Positions 1 through 10,000 of a DNA stretch of 64,000 bases are shown here, in pieces (positions within the stretch are counted from its first letter, which is position 1; each line of letters opens with the position of its first letter). Under the pieces are notes generated by a model, which made no database searches, had not been told where the DNA came from, and saw only the letters and a list, made by a program, of their open reading frames with translations. The position numbers were made by a program, and so were the translations under genes. Source of the DNA: Sphingobium chlorophenolicum (lineage in GTDB: Bacteria > Pseudomonadota > Alphaproteobacteria > Sphingomonadales > Sphingomonadaceae); the NCBI RefSeq assembly GCF_000722875.1, contig NZ_JFHR01000001.1:186001-250000 (forward strand), in the 5' to 3' direction.

Positions 1-1637
1 CGTTGGTCGATGCGACCCGCGACGACTATACCACCGTGGCGCTCGCACCGACCTCTTCGGCGGCGGCGGAACTCGGGCACAAGGCGGGCATCGAATCCCG
101 CACGCTCGCCTCGCTGCTCGCGAGCGGCGGTTATGGCATTACCGACAGGCATATTCTCGCGCTCGACGAGGCGGGCCAGCTCGGCAACCGCCAGGCGCTG
201 CGCGTGCTGGAGATCAGCCGCGCGACCGGCGCGCGTCTCATATTCCTCGGCGACAATAAGCAGACGGGCGCGATCGAGCAGGGCAAGGCCTATTGGCTGC
301 TCCAGCAACTCGGGCTGCCGACTAGCCAGCTCAAGGAGTCGCGGCGCCACCTGACCGACGCGACGCAGGAGGCCGCGGACATGGCGCGCAAGGGCGACTA
401 TGCCGCGTCGCTCGCCGCGCTGGATCGCGTGACCACCGGCGACACCGCGGAGAACCTCGCCAAGGCGATGGTCGCCGATTGGACCCGGCTCAAACCGGAG
501 ATACGGGGCGAAACCAATATCCTCGTCCTCGACAACGCGACCCGTCTGATCGTCAACAGCCATATCCGCGAAGTCCTGAAACGCGAGGGCACCGTCGCGG
601 CCGAAGACCATCGGCTCGAAGTGCTGACCCCGTCCGGCCTGACCGACCAGGAAAAGCAGATGGCGCGCTTCTACAGCGCGGGCCAGGTGCTCAAGTTCAC
701 GCGCGACAATCCCAGGCTGGGGATCGCACGCGACGCCGACTATCGCGTCGTCGGGGTCGGCCGGAACAATCATGGCCGCCAGGTCGTGCGCCTGGTCGAC
801 GAGCATGGCCGCCAGATCGAATGGCGTCCGGGCCTCGGCAAGGCGGCGCATGTCAATGTGTTCCTGCCTGAGAAGCGCGACCTTGCCCAGGGCGACCGCA
901 TCCAGTGGCGGCTGGTCAACAAGGAACTCGAGGTCAAGAATGCCGAACGCGGCACCGTTCTGGCGCTCGAGGGCAATATCGCGACGATCAGATGGGACCG
1001 CGGCGAGCGCGTCCAGCAGGTCGATCTCTCGGTCCACCGGACCTGGGATCATGGGTATTCGGAAACCGTCTATTCGTCGCAGTCCAAGACCTATGACCGC
1101 GTCTATGCGCTGGCGCCTGTGGAATCCGGCCTCGTCAACGGTCAGAACTATTACACCGCCATCACTCGCGCCGCCTATGGCGTGAAGCTCTGGACCGAGA
1201 GCCAGCAACGTCTCGCGGAAAAGCTCGCCTCGCGATCGGGCGAGAAGACCTCGTCGCTCGAAGGGCTCGGCCGGATCAGGGCCGACAGCCACAAGATGCG
1301 GGGACTTCGCCACAAGGACCGGCACGACCGCTCCCGCGAGGAGAATGCCCGCGAGCGCGCCGCCCGTAATGCCGAGCGGGAGCAGCGCGAGCGGAAACGG
1401 CAGGGCCGCTCCGAACCCCGCCCGAACAGTCTTGCCGAGATCCTCGCCGGCCGCGCGCAGGAGGCTGCCTCGCTGGTCGACCGCTTCCTGCGCGGCACGA
1501 TCGAACGGGACCGTCAGCACGCGCCGGCGGAGCCCGATCGCGCGGGTACGCGCGAGCCTGTCCACCAACCAGAACCCCAATCCCAACCTCAGCCGCAGCA
1601 CGATCATGGCGATCGTGGCGGCGGGCATGACCGATAG
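1..1637 (+). CDS. MobF-type conjugative relaxase/helicase, C-terminal part (cut by window edge)
   Basis: This is the 3' part of a TraI/TrwC-type protein that nicks oriT and unwinds plasmid DNA during conjugation. The reading frame is open from the left edge, so the relaxase domain and first helicase motifs lie outside; the apparent TTG start at position 3 is an artefact of truncation. Visible SF1 (RecD/AAA_30) helicase motifs are a Walker-B-like LDEAGQLG, motif III GDNKQTGAIEQG and motif VI YYTAITRA near residue 388. The last 120 residues are Arg/Glu/Gln-rich and low in complexity, as in many MobF tails. The stop is followed six bases later by the start of the nuclease gene, preceded by GGAG. 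Family assignment is firm; whether the element is a plasmid or an ICE cannot be told. Confidence 0.9.
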   Translation, partial: LVDATRDDYTTVALAPTSSAAAELGHKAGIESRTLASLLASGGYGITDRHILALDEAGQLGNRQALRVLEISRATGARLIFLGDNKQTGAIEQGKAYWLLQQLGLPTSQLKESRRHLTDATQEAADMARKGDYAASLAALDRVTTGDTAENLAKAMVADWTRLKPEIRGETNILVLDNATRLIVNSHIREVLKREGTVAAEDHRLEVLTPSGLTDQEKQMARFYSAGQVLKFTRDNPRLGIARDADYRVVGVGRNNHGRQVVRLVDEHGRQIEWRPGLGKAAHVNVFLPEKRDLAQGDRIQWRLVNKELEVKNAERGTVLALEGNIATIRWDRGERVQQVDLSVHRTWDHGYSETVYSSQSKTYDRVYALAPVESGLVNGQNYYTAITRAAYGVKLWTESQQRLAEKLASRSGEKTSSLEGLGRIRADSHKMRGLRHKDRHDRSREENARERAARNAEREQRERKRQGRSEPRPNSLAEILAGRAQEAASLVDRFLRGTIERDRQHAPAEPDRAGTREPVHQPEPQSQPQPQHDHGDRGGGHDR

Positions 1638-1643
1638 GAGAAG

Positions 1644-2237
1644 ATGATGGAACTTTTGCTGATGGCGATCGCCTGCGCCGCCCTCGTTGCCCTGCTATAC
1701 CGCCATTATCGCGTTCCGATCCGTCATCGCTGGCGACGCCGACAGGCTCGAACGATGTGCGAGCAGCTGCGCGGACCGGATCGCGATCAGCCCGCCGTCT
1801 TGCACTATGCCCGGCTGCGCGCGATGGATCCGCTGGCGTTCGAGGAATTACTGCTCGAAGCCTTCGAGCAGCGCGGGCACCGCGTCATCCGTAATCGCCG
1901 CTATACCGGGGACGGCGGCGTCGACGGGGAGGTCATCATCGATGGCCGGCGCTGGCTGATCCAGGCGAAGCGGTATCGCGATGCGATCAAGCCTGAACAT
2001 GTGCGTGAGTTCGCCATGCTTTGCGCTGCGCGGCGGCGGCGCGGCATGTTCATCCACACCGGTCGCACCGGCGGGATGAGCCGCACGATCTGTTCGAGCG
2101 CCGATGGCATCGAAATCGTCTCCGGGCAGCGATTGCTTGCGCTGCTGACCGGCGCTCCGTTCGAGCCGGATGGTCTGCCGTCTCGCGATCTTCTTCGACG
2201 TGGCCCCTCCGATTTTCGTGATCGGATAGTGCAATGA
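1644..2237 (+). CDS. Membrane-anchored Mrr-like restriction endonuclease domain protein
   Basis: A 197-residue protein with an N-terminal hydrophobic segment (about residues 3-18), a basic stretch, then an Mrr_cat-type PD-(D/E)xK nuclease core. The core reads FEELLLEAFEQRGHRV, then GDGGVDGE (catalytic Asp region) and WLIQAKRY (the QxK motif), around residues 70-115. Such single-TM Mrr-like proteins occur next to conjugation genes in alphaproteobacterial plasmids; their cleavage specificity is unknown, so a role in entry exclusion or defence is only inference. The start is set by TAGGAGAAG just upstream of ATG ATG, and the end overlaps the next start (ATGA), indicating translational coupling. 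Confidence 0.8.
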   Translation: MMELLLMAIACAALVALLYRHYRVPIRHRWRRRQARTMCEQLRGPDRDQPAVLHYARLRAMDPLAFEELLLEAFEQRGHRVIRNRRYTGDGGVDGEVIIDGRRWLIQAKRYRDAIKPEHVREFAMLCAARRRRGMFIHTGRTGGMSRTICSSADGIEIVSGQRLLALLTGAPFEPDGLPSRDLLRRGPSDFRDRIVQ

Positions 2238-2791
2238 GGGCGTGTCGATCAATGATTTTCCAGGCCTCGGTAGCGGGAAGGGCGCTCACCAGTATAGCGA
2301 TCCTGTCCGTCATACTGACGCCGGCTCCTGTGCTGGCGAAGCAAGCTGCACCTGGTGAGGTCGCCGAAATCGCCCGTTGCATCCGCGTCGCCGCGCGGGG
2401 GCGTGCCTGGCTTGAAAAGACGCTTTGGGGCTTGCGGACACAGGAGGCTGGCTGGCTGGGCGCGGAGATCGCGAATACCAACGGCACCCACGATCTCGGG
2501 CCGCTTCAGATCAACAGTAGCTGGGTGCCGAAAATGTCCCGACTGCTCGAACGACCCCAGGAGCAGATCCGTCATTGGCTGCGCTACGATCCCTGTTTTA
2601 ATGTCGAGGCGGCACGCTGGATATTCCTGTCCGGGCTGGAAGCGACCGGAGACTATTGGAAAGCGGTTGGCGTCTATCATAGCCCAACCGAGGCGAGGCA
2701 GGTCGCCTATGCGAAGAAGGTCGCAAGCCACATGCGTCGGCGGTTTGGCCCGGACGTGTTTGCGGCAAGCCGCGGGAACCTGGTGAGGTAG
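2234..2791 (+). CDS. VirB1-like lytic transglycosylase of the conjugation module
   Basis: A 185-residue exported protein with a signal peptide (hydrophobic segment about 14-32, cleavage likely after APVLA). The SLT-like core contains LWGLRTQEAGW with the probable catalytic Glu, followed by GTHDLGPLQIN, the usual second motif of VirB1/TrbN-type transglycosylases. These enzymes open the peptidoglycan for the type IV secretion channel. The gene starts inside the stop of the nuclease gene (ATGA overlap), so the three genes form one operon. Two cysteines (in IARCIRV and YDPCFNV) could form a disulfide in the periplasm. It is the last recognisable conjugation gene in this direction. Confidence 0.85.
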   Translation: MRACRSMIFQASVAGRALTSIAILSVILTPAPVLAKQAAPGEVAEIARCIRVAARGRAWLEKTLWGLRTQEAGWLGAEIANTNGTHDLGPLQINSSWVPKMSRLLERPQEQIRHWLRYDPCFNVEAARWIFLSGLEATGDYWKAVGVYHSPTEARQVAYAKKVASHMRRRFGPDVFAASRGNLVR

Positions 2792-3356
2792 TTTTGGGCG
2801 ATGAATACAAGCGGTTGAATAGCTTTCAACGCTGGACTCCAAGGCTGGGCAGGCAGCCCGTTCGCTGCATCTGCCCTCCGAGGTCATCCCTTTTCAGCGA
2901 ACACTGGGATCGTACCTAAGATCGTGCGCTGGCCACCTGCGCTTTGCAGCTTCCGCCCCAATTCAGCGATGCGTCGTTCGCCGTCCTCTTACGTCAGTGT
3001 ACTCCTTCGATGGGGCTGGCGGACTTGCACAGCTTGGCAGGCTTGGTGGACGGCCTGCGATCTGCTGATCGGTGAAACTGACGACAGGCAGGCAATGGCG
3101 CGATAGGGTGAGTATTACGCCCGCGCCCGCAGTTCGTCGATCATGCATTTGTGTTGCCCATAACCTGCTCTCGATCTTGGGCCATCCGGCCGGAGCTGAT
3201 CCGGTCAATCTGATGATCGAGCCGAAGTCCATCGATACACTCAGGAGCCTTACGTAGTGACGTTGCCAGTCGGCGCGGTGATGGTGACCACAAAAGAGGT
3301 GGCTGGGTGAAACCTTGAGGCGGCCTCTGGCACCTTACGCAAGCTGGAGATGAGCT
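2792..3356. other. 565-bp gap between conjugation module and hypoxia island
   Basis: No convincing intact gene. A minus-strand reading frame between about 2990 and 2884 encodes a protein-like tail (contains RRIAELGRKL and ends VFAEKG) with an in-frame stop immediately upstream, so it may be a decayed gene end. The right part carries the TTACGTAG box (3250-3257) and then the PEP synthase ribosome-binding site GGAGATGAGCT. I see no tRNA, integrase or clear attachment-site repeat. Confidence 0.5.
3250..3257 (+). promoter_or_regulatory. TTACGTAG box upstream of ppsA (candidate FixJ site)
   Basis: TTACGTAG followed by TGAC, ending 99 bases before the ppsA ATG. The same 8-mer occurs upstream of the genes at 15575 and 21351, each followed by YGMC. 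It matches 7 of 8 positions of the GTAMGTAG core described for Sinorhizobium FixJ, and a FixLJ pair is encoded at 18861-21288. Binding is inference. Confidence 0.45.
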
Positions 3357-5738
3357 ATGTCCAAGCCGATGATTTTGTGGTTCGAAGACATCGGTATCGC
3401 TGATGTGCAGGCCGTAGGCGGCAAGAACGCGTCTTTAGGCGAGATGACCGCGGCCCTCGCTCAGAAGGGCGTGAAGGTGCCCTCTGGCTTTGCCACCACT
3501 GCGGACGCTTACAGGGCGTTCATTCACGACAATGAGCTTGCACCCCGCATTACGGAACATCTCTCCGCCTTCCACTCCGGCGGATGCACCCTTCAGGAAG
3601 CGGGGCAGGCTATAAGGAGTCTGTTTCTGGAAGCGGAAATGCCCTCCCATATCGCCGAGGAGATTGTGTCCGCTTATGCGGAACTTGGCCGGCGTACCGG
3701 CACAGAGCGTCCCGCCGTTGCCGTGCGCAGCAGCGCGACCGCCGAAGATCTGCCGGATGCGAGCTTCGCGGGCCAGCAGGAAACCTTCCTCAATGTCCGG
3801 GGCCGGGCCGCACTTCTGGCGGCCTGTCGTCGATGCTTCGCCTCGCTGTTCACCGATCGCGCGATCAGTTACCGCGATGCGAAAGGCTTCGATCATCTCG
3901 AGGTTGCGCTGTCGATCGGCATTCAGCAGATGGTCCGCTCGGACCTGTGCGGATCGGGCGTCATGTTCTCGATCGATACCGAAACTGGCTTTCCAAATGC
4001 TATCGTCATCAGCGCCGCCTGGGGGCTGGGCGAGACCGTCGTCCAGGGGAGCGTAAACCCGGACAGATATGTCGTATTCAAACCGCTTCTCGCGCAGCCG
4101 GGGACCGAACCGATCATCGACAAGGAGTTGGGCGGTAAGGCGTTCCGCATGGTCTATGGGGAAGGCGGAAGCCACCGTACGAGGATCGTCGAGACAACCG
4201 AGCAGGAGCGTCAGAGCTTCGTTCTCGATAACAGCGATATCGTCCAGCTCGCGCGGTGGGCCGTGGCAATCGAGGACCATTACCAGCGTCCCATGGACAT
4301 GGAATGGGCGAAGGACGGCGAGACTGGTGAACTCTACATCGTCCAGGCGCGTCCCGAAACGGTTCAGGCCCAGGCCAGCACTTCGACATTCCGGCATTAC
4401 CGCCTCAAGGAGAAAGGCGACCCGCTATTGACGGGCGCGGCGGTGGGAACAGCCATCGCTGCTGGCAAGGCTTGTGTCATCCGGACCGCCGCCGACATCG
4501 CCCAGTTCCGGGACGGGTCTATTCTCATCACTGAGACGACTGACCCCGATTGGGTTCCGGTCATGAAACGCGCGGCGGGGATCGTGACCAATCATGGCGG
4601 CACCACCAGCCACGCTGCCATCGTCAGCCGCGAACTCGGTGTTCCCGCAATCGTCGGCACCGGAAACGCGACCGAGATCATTGCCGAGAACAGCGAGATC
4701 ACGATCAGCTGCGCTGACGGTGACGTCGGAACAATCTACGCCAGCATACTCGATTTTTCCGTGACGGACGTGGATATCGGCTCCCTGCCGGCCACCCGGA
4801 CGGACATCATGGTCAATATCGCGAACCCGGCGGCGGCATTCCAGTGGTGGCGGCTTCCTGCCCGAGGGGTCGGCCTTGCGCGCATGGAGTTCATCATCAA
4901 CGCGCATATCAAGGTGCATCCGATGGCACTGGTTCACCCGGATCGCGTGAGCGCTGAAGCTCAACGGCAAATACGCGATCTGACCAAGGGGTATTCCGAC
5001 CCATCGGAGTTTTTTGTCGATGTCCTCGCGCGCGGCATCGCGAAGCTTGCAAGTCCCTATTACCCGCACCCCGCCATCGTGCGCCTGAGCGATTTCAAAA
5101 CGAACGAATATGCGCACCTTGTGGGCGGCGACGCCTTCGAGCCGGATGAGGAGAATCCGATGCTCGGCTTCCGCGGCGCCTCGCGCTATTACGATGAACG
5201 GTATCGCGAAGGCTTCGCTCTCGAATGCCGCGCGCTCAAGCGGGTCCGGGAGGAACTGGGCTTCTCGAACGTCATCGTCATGGTCCCCTTCTGCCGCACG
5301 CCGGCCGAGGCGGATCGCGTGCTCGAAGCGATGGCCGAGAACGGTTTGCGCCGCGGGGAGAATGGGCTGCAAATCTACATGATGTGCGAGATACCCTCGA
5401 ACGTCATTCTCGCCGAGCAGTTCGCTACGCGCTTCGACGGATTTTCCATCGGCTCCAACGACCTCACCCAGCTTGTGTTGGGTGTCGACCGCGATTCCGG
5501 GATTCTGGCCAATCTCTTCGATGAAAGAGACGAAGCCGTCACCCGCATGATCTCGGAAGCCATTCGCAAGGCGCACGCGGCGGGCATCAAGATCGGCATA
5601 TGCGGCCAGGGGCCGAGCAACCATCCGGACTTTGCGGCGTTCCTGATTTCGGAGGGTATCGATTCCATGTCGCTCAATCCCGACAGCTTCGTGCGAACGA
5701 TCAAGGCCGTCGCGGAGGCGGAGGGACAATCGGGCTGA
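3357..5738 (+). CDS. ppsA: Phosphoenolpyruvate synthase (pyruvate, water dikinase)
   Basis: A 793-residue enzyme that makes PEP from pyruvate and ATP (releasing AMP and phosphate), the usual length for PpsA. The N-terminal ATP-grasp nucleotide-binding domain starts with GGKNASLGEM. The central swivelling domain has NHGGTTSHAAIVSREL with the phospho-accepting His419, and the C-terminal PEP/pyruvate TIM barrel contains SIGSNDLTQLVLG and the catalytic Cys749 in GICGQGPS; both residues lie where E. coli PpsA has them (421 and 751). GGAGATGAGCT precedes the ATG. A TTACGTAG box lies about 100 bases upstream. In this context it probably redirects pyruvate to PEP under oxygen limitation (inference); with PEP carboxykinase at 48683 the window holds two PEP-node enzymes. 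Confidence 0.95.
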   Translation: MSKPMILWFEDIGIADVQAVGGKNASLGEMTAALAQKGVKVPSGFATTADAYRAFIHDNELAPRITEHLSAFHSGGCTLQEAGQAIRSLFLEAEMPSHIAEEIVSAYAELGRRTGTERPAVAVRSSATAEDLPDASFAGQQETFLNVRGRAALLAACRRCFASLFTDRAISYRDAKGFDHLEVALSIGIQQMVRSDLCGSGVMFSIDTETGFPNAIVISAAWGLGETVVQGSVNPDRYVVFKPLLAQPGTEPIIDKELGGKAFRMVYGEGGSHRTRIVETTEQERQSFVLDNSDIVQLARWAVAIEDHYQRPMDMEWAKDGETGELYIVQARPETVQAQASTSTFRHYRLKEKGDPLLTGAAVGTAIAAGKACVIRTAADIAQFRDGSILITETTDPDWVPVMKRAAGIVTNHGGTTSHAAIVSRELGVPAIVGTGNATEIIAENSEITISCADGDVGTIYASILDFSVTDVDIGSLPATRTDIMVNIANPAAAFQWWRLPARGVGLARMEFIINAHIKVHPMALVHPDRVSAEAQRQIRDLTKGYSDPSEFFVDVLARGIAKLASPYYPHPAIVRLSDFKTNEYAHLVGGDAFEPDEENPMLGFRGASRYYDERYREGFALECRALKRVREELGFSNVIVMVPFCRTPAEADRVLEAMAENGLRRGENGLQIYMMCEIPSNVILAEQFATRFDGFSIGSNDLTQLVLGVDRDSGILANLFDERDEAVTRMISEAIRKAHAAGIKIGICGQGPSNHPDFAAFLISEGIDSMSLNPDSFVRTIKAVAEAEGQSG

Positions 5739-6034
5739 GCGCCGGGTGAAATGACACTGATGCGAGGTACAGGAAATTGCGTCTACCGGTGCTGATCCGC
5801 CTGGGTTCACCCGCATATTGTCGCGCAATCGCGAGCTCGGGAAGGTTACCCGAGAACGTCGTCTGAGTCCGGCGGCATTCGTAAAAGCCCTAATGGCCCC
5901 ATCCTGGAACCGCCGATAGCCTTTGAGTGCTGGCTGGAATCGGGGAACAGGGTCCGGCCAGATGACGTTGATAGCAACAGTCGGAATGAGCGCCGCCGGT
6001 AGCGGGGAGACGGACGGCAACAGGAGGTTTTCCT
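5739..6034. other. 296-bp intergenic region upstream of the first USP gene
   Basis: No gene seen. It contains a small stem-loop with 6-bp arms CTCGGG/CCCGAG at 5836-5854 (7-base loop, no T-run), a possible terminator for ppsA, and ends with the strong ribosome-binding site AGGAGGTTTTCCT of the USP gene. No TTACGTAG box is present. Confidence 0.5.
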
Positions 6035-7048
6035 ATGTCTGCCGTATCTGCCTTTCCATCCTTCTCCCAGCCCCGAATGTCCGCGAAGACATCCGGCGTC
6101 GTCGCGTGCATCGATTGCACCGATCGCAACGCGTGGATCTATCCACACGCTCTTGCTCTGGCTTCAACGCTCGACGTTCCGGTAACGCTGCTTCAGGTCT
6201 TGGACAGAGACGCGTCGCCCGACGCACGGCCTGACCCCATCGAGTGCAATCTTCGTCGCCGCGAGGCCATGCGGGTGCTCGATCGTTGTGCTGCGACGAT
6301 CGAACCGTCCTCATCTCAAACGACCATTGAGCTCGCAGAAGGACCGGCGGCGGAGGAAATCTGCCGGTACGTGCGGGAGTGTGACGAAGGGATGGTCGTG
6401 CTGGGCAGGCGCGGACGAAAGGAAGCCGGCCGCGACGGCGTCGGGGGCACAGTCCACAAGGTGCTGTCCCAGGCACCAGGCCCTGTCCTGCTTGTTCCGG
6501 TGGAAGCGCCCGTCCCGGGTTCGGCCTATCGACGGATCGTGGTGCCGCTCGATGGCTCGCGCTGGGCCGAAAGCGTGCTGCCCCTTGCGGTGCGCCTCGC
6601 GAAGGCAGCCGACGCTGAGCTGCTGCTCGTTCATGTCGTCCCCACGCCCGAAATGATCCAGGCGCGACCCCTGGAAACCGAAGACGAGACGCTGCGCGAA
6701 AACCTGATCGAACGCAACGAGCAGGCCGCGCGCAGCTATCTGGATCGGACCAGGTCCAATCTTTCGGCGATGGGCCTTCGCGCTCGCGCGATTGTCATCC
6801 GTGGCGGCGACGTTCGCGACACGCTTTGCGCGTTGATCGATCGCGAAGCGGCTGATCTCGCGGTGATGTCCGCACGCGGGCACGGGCATCAGCATGTCAG
6901 GGACGTCCCGTACGGAACGGTTGCCTCCTATCTGATGGCCCATTGCAGTGTCCCGATGCTCGTCCTGCCTTCGGCGAGTCGCAAGGCGCAAATGACTTCG
7001 CCTGCCGCCAGCCAGAGCGTGAGATTGCCAACGGCCATTCAGGTCTGA
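6035..7048 (+). CDS. Universal stress protein, tandem UspA domains
   Basis: A 337-residue cytosolic protein with two UspA domains. Domain 1 (about 20-165) ends with VVLGRRGRKEAG and GPVLLVPVE. Domain 2 (about 170-325) starts with YRRIVVPLDGS, has the ATP-loop-like VMSARGHGHQHV and ends with SVPMLVLPS. Tandem USPs are typical of oxygen-limitation regulons and usually act as nucleotide-binding survival factors; the precise role here is unknown. The start is fixed by AGGAGGTTTTCCTATG. The stop is immediately followed by TTG-ATG of the cyclic glucan synthase gene, so the two are likely co-transcribed. Confidence 0.9.
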   Translation: MSAVSAFPSFSQPRMSAKTSGVVACIDCTDRNAWIYPHALALASTLDVPVTLLQVLDRDASPDARPDPIECNLRRREAMRVLDRCAATIEPSSSQTTIELAEGPAAEEICRYVRECDEGMVVLGRRGRKEAGRDGVGGTVHKVLSQAPGPVLLVPVEAPVPGSAYRRIVVPLDGSRWAESVLPLAVRLAKAADAELLLVHVVPTPEMIQARPLETEDETLRENLIERNEQAARSYLDRTRSNLSAMGLRARAIVIRGGDVRDTLCALIDREAADLAVMSARGHGHQHVRDVPYGTVASYLMAHCSVPMLVLPSASRKAQMTSPAASQSVRLPTAIQV

Positions 7049-7051
7049 TTG

Positions 7052-10000
7052 ATGGCCGATTATGAGGAGCGCGATCCGCTCGCCGGGGCGGCGGAGGAGG
7101 TCGCCGACCGTCATCGCCTGACAGGACTGCTCGGCAAGTCGGTGCCGCTGCCCGCATGGGCGCATCTCGAGGAGATGAAGACCTGGCTGAGGCAGGCCCG
7201 ACAGGCGGCCGCCAAGGCCGACAAGCGCGCAGGCGCCGCGGCTGAATGGCTGCTCGACAACGATTATCAGATACAACGCGCCATCCTGCAGATCCGCGAG
7301 GATCTTCCCGGAGAGTTCTACGCGAAACTTCCGGCGATCTCCGGGGACGGGCTCGGTCGCCCTCGCGTGCATCAGCTTGCCCATGCCTTGCTGCAGGCTT
7401 CTCACCTGCAGGTCTCGCTGAATGGCGCGGTGCTGTTCGTAGAGCAATATCAAAAGAAGATGCCGCTCAGCATCGCCGAGACCTGGGCCTTCCCGACCAT
7501 GCTGCGCATAGTCTGCCTGGAATTGCTCATCGGAGGTTTCAGCCACCTCTTCCCGGAGGTCGAGCCGCCCTTTGAGATCGTCGAGACGCCCGACACGGCG
7601 ATGGTTGGTTTTGACGATACGGAATGCGTCGCGCGCGCAATCGCGAACCTTGGCGTGATCGCGACGATTCAATGGAACGACTTCTTCGATCGAACGAGCC
7701 AGGTCGAAGCCATCCTCCGGCGCGACCCGGCAGGCGTCTATCCACATATGGACTTCGATACGCGCGATCGATATCGCCATGCGGTCGAGCAGCTTGCCGA
7801 CCAGTCGGGACTCCCGGAATGGGATGTCGCCGAGCGTGCCTTGCGCCAGTGCTATAGCAGCGACGAAGCGCCATCGGGCCATGTAGGCTTCTGGCTCATC
7901 GATATCGGACGGCCTGCCTTTGCCGACGCGATCGATCCTCGTCCATGGACGCCGGGCTCGATATTGCGACGCGCGCTGCGTTATCCAGGCCTGCTTTATG
8001 CAGCCGCCTTGCTGCTCGCGGGCCTTGCGGGCTTTGCTCTACCCGCAGCCTATCTGGTTTCCACCGGCGCCACCGCCGGATCCTGGCTTCTAGGGATCGC
8101 GCTCACCCTGCTACCCGCATCGATCCTGAGCATCACCTTCGTCAATTGGCTCGTGACCCACATCGTTCGGCCGAACGTACTCCCCAAGCTCGATTTCAAG
8201 GACGGCATCCCCGAAAGTTCGGCGACGGCAGTCGTGATGCCTGTCTTGGTCGCGCGATTGTCGGATATCGCGCCGCTGCTTCGGCGCCTGGAGGCACACC
8301 GCCTTTCCAATCCCGATGCCGCGCTCGAATTCGTGCTGCTCAGCGATTTCGCCGATGCGTCACAGGAAAGTGTCTCGGTCGATGCCGATATCGTTCGCGC
8401 GCTGACCAGCGGGATCGAGGAACTCAACGCGCGCTTTGCCAATGCCAAGGGACATGGGCCGTTCCATTTGCTGCATCGGCCACGACGGTTCAACGCGGCC
8501 CAGGGCTGCTGGATGGGCTGGGAGCGAAAGCGCGGAAAGCTTGAGCAGTTCAACGCCTTCATCCTGAACGGAGATGCGTCCCCCTTCAATGTGACCGTCG
8601 GTAGCATCGAACGGTTGCGGCGATGCCGTTTCGTGATGACGGCCGATGCCGATACCAGGTTGTCGGCCGGCATCGTCCGGCGACTGGTGGGGACGCTATC
8701 TCATCCCCTTAACCGCGCCCACTTCAACGCTGCGACCGGCGCGGTCGAACGAGGATATACGGTTCTTCAGCCGCGCGTTGAGCTGGCGCCGGAAGCGACC
8801 GGCCAATCCTTGTTTTCGCGCCTCTATGGCGGTGACACGACCATCGATATCTATTCGCGCGCCGTATCCGACGTCTATCAGGATCTGCTCGGCACAGGCG
8901 TCTACGTGGGCAAGGGCCTCTATGATGTGGCGGCCTTTCATCGGAGCCTCGAAGGGCGCGTTCCCGAGAATACACTTCTCAGCCATGACCTGTTCGAAGG
9001 ACTGCACGGGCGAGCGGCGCTGGTCAGCGATGCGATCGTTTATGAGAGCTTCCCGACCAGCTATCTCGACTTCACCTGGCGCTGGCACAGATGGGTCCGT
9101 GGGGACTGGCAGATCCTGCCATGGCTCTTTCCCTTCGTGCCCGGCGGCGATGGCCGATGGCTGCGCAACCGGCTCGGCTGGTTCGATCGGCTGAAGATAT
9201 TCGACAATTTGCGGCGCAGCATAATTCCAGCGAGTATTGTGGCGCTGCTGGTGGGTGGATGGTTTCTTCTCCATGGGCAGCCCTGGGTCTGGACCTTGCT
9301 TGCCGTCATCGCGCCCGGTGCATATCTCTTTACGGACCTCGTGACCGGCCTCGCGCAGGGCCGCCGCCGCGGCGTCATGCAGAACCTGCTGCGACGTCTG
9401 GCGGATCACGCGGGTCGCTGGTTTCTCGCTATCGTCTTTCTCGTCAGTGACGCGATGATAGCGCTGCATGCCATTGCCATCACCCTATGGCGTCTCCATT
9501 CGGGCCAAAGAAAGCTCGAATGGACGTCGGCCGCCCACATGGCGACGCGCAACGCGGCGCGACATCCGCGACTGGCGGCATGGCGTGACATGGCCGCCTC
9601 TCCGGTGTTCGCGCTGATCATCGGCGCGGGTCTGTTCCTTGCGGCGCCCGCTTCCCTGCCTGTCGCGGCTCCCCTGCTGCTGCTCTGGTTCATTGCGCCT
9701 GAGATCGCGATCCGGATCAGCCGTCCGATTGAGCCGGCAAAGGACACGCTGTCCGAAAACGATCGAAAGTTCCTGAGACTGATGGCGCGGCGCACCTGGC
9801 TCTTTTTCGAGACCTTTGTGCGCCCCGAGGACAACTGGCTGCCACCCGATAACTATCAGGAGCCGCCCGACGAGGAAATCGCGCACCGAACCTCGCCGAC
9901 CAACATCGGAATGATGATGGTATCGGTCCTCACTGCCTGGCGCCTCGGACATATCGGCCTCAACGAGGTTGCGACACGGCTTCACAACACGCTCGATACG

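Noticed and set aside
2963-3232. 89-codon minus-strand frame in the gap before ppsA
   Set aside because: No ribosome-binding site or motif; part of the region may be a decayed gene, but this frame is not convincing.
4425-6020. 531-codon minus-strand frame opposite ppsA
   Set aside because: Antisense shadow of a confirmed PEP synthase.
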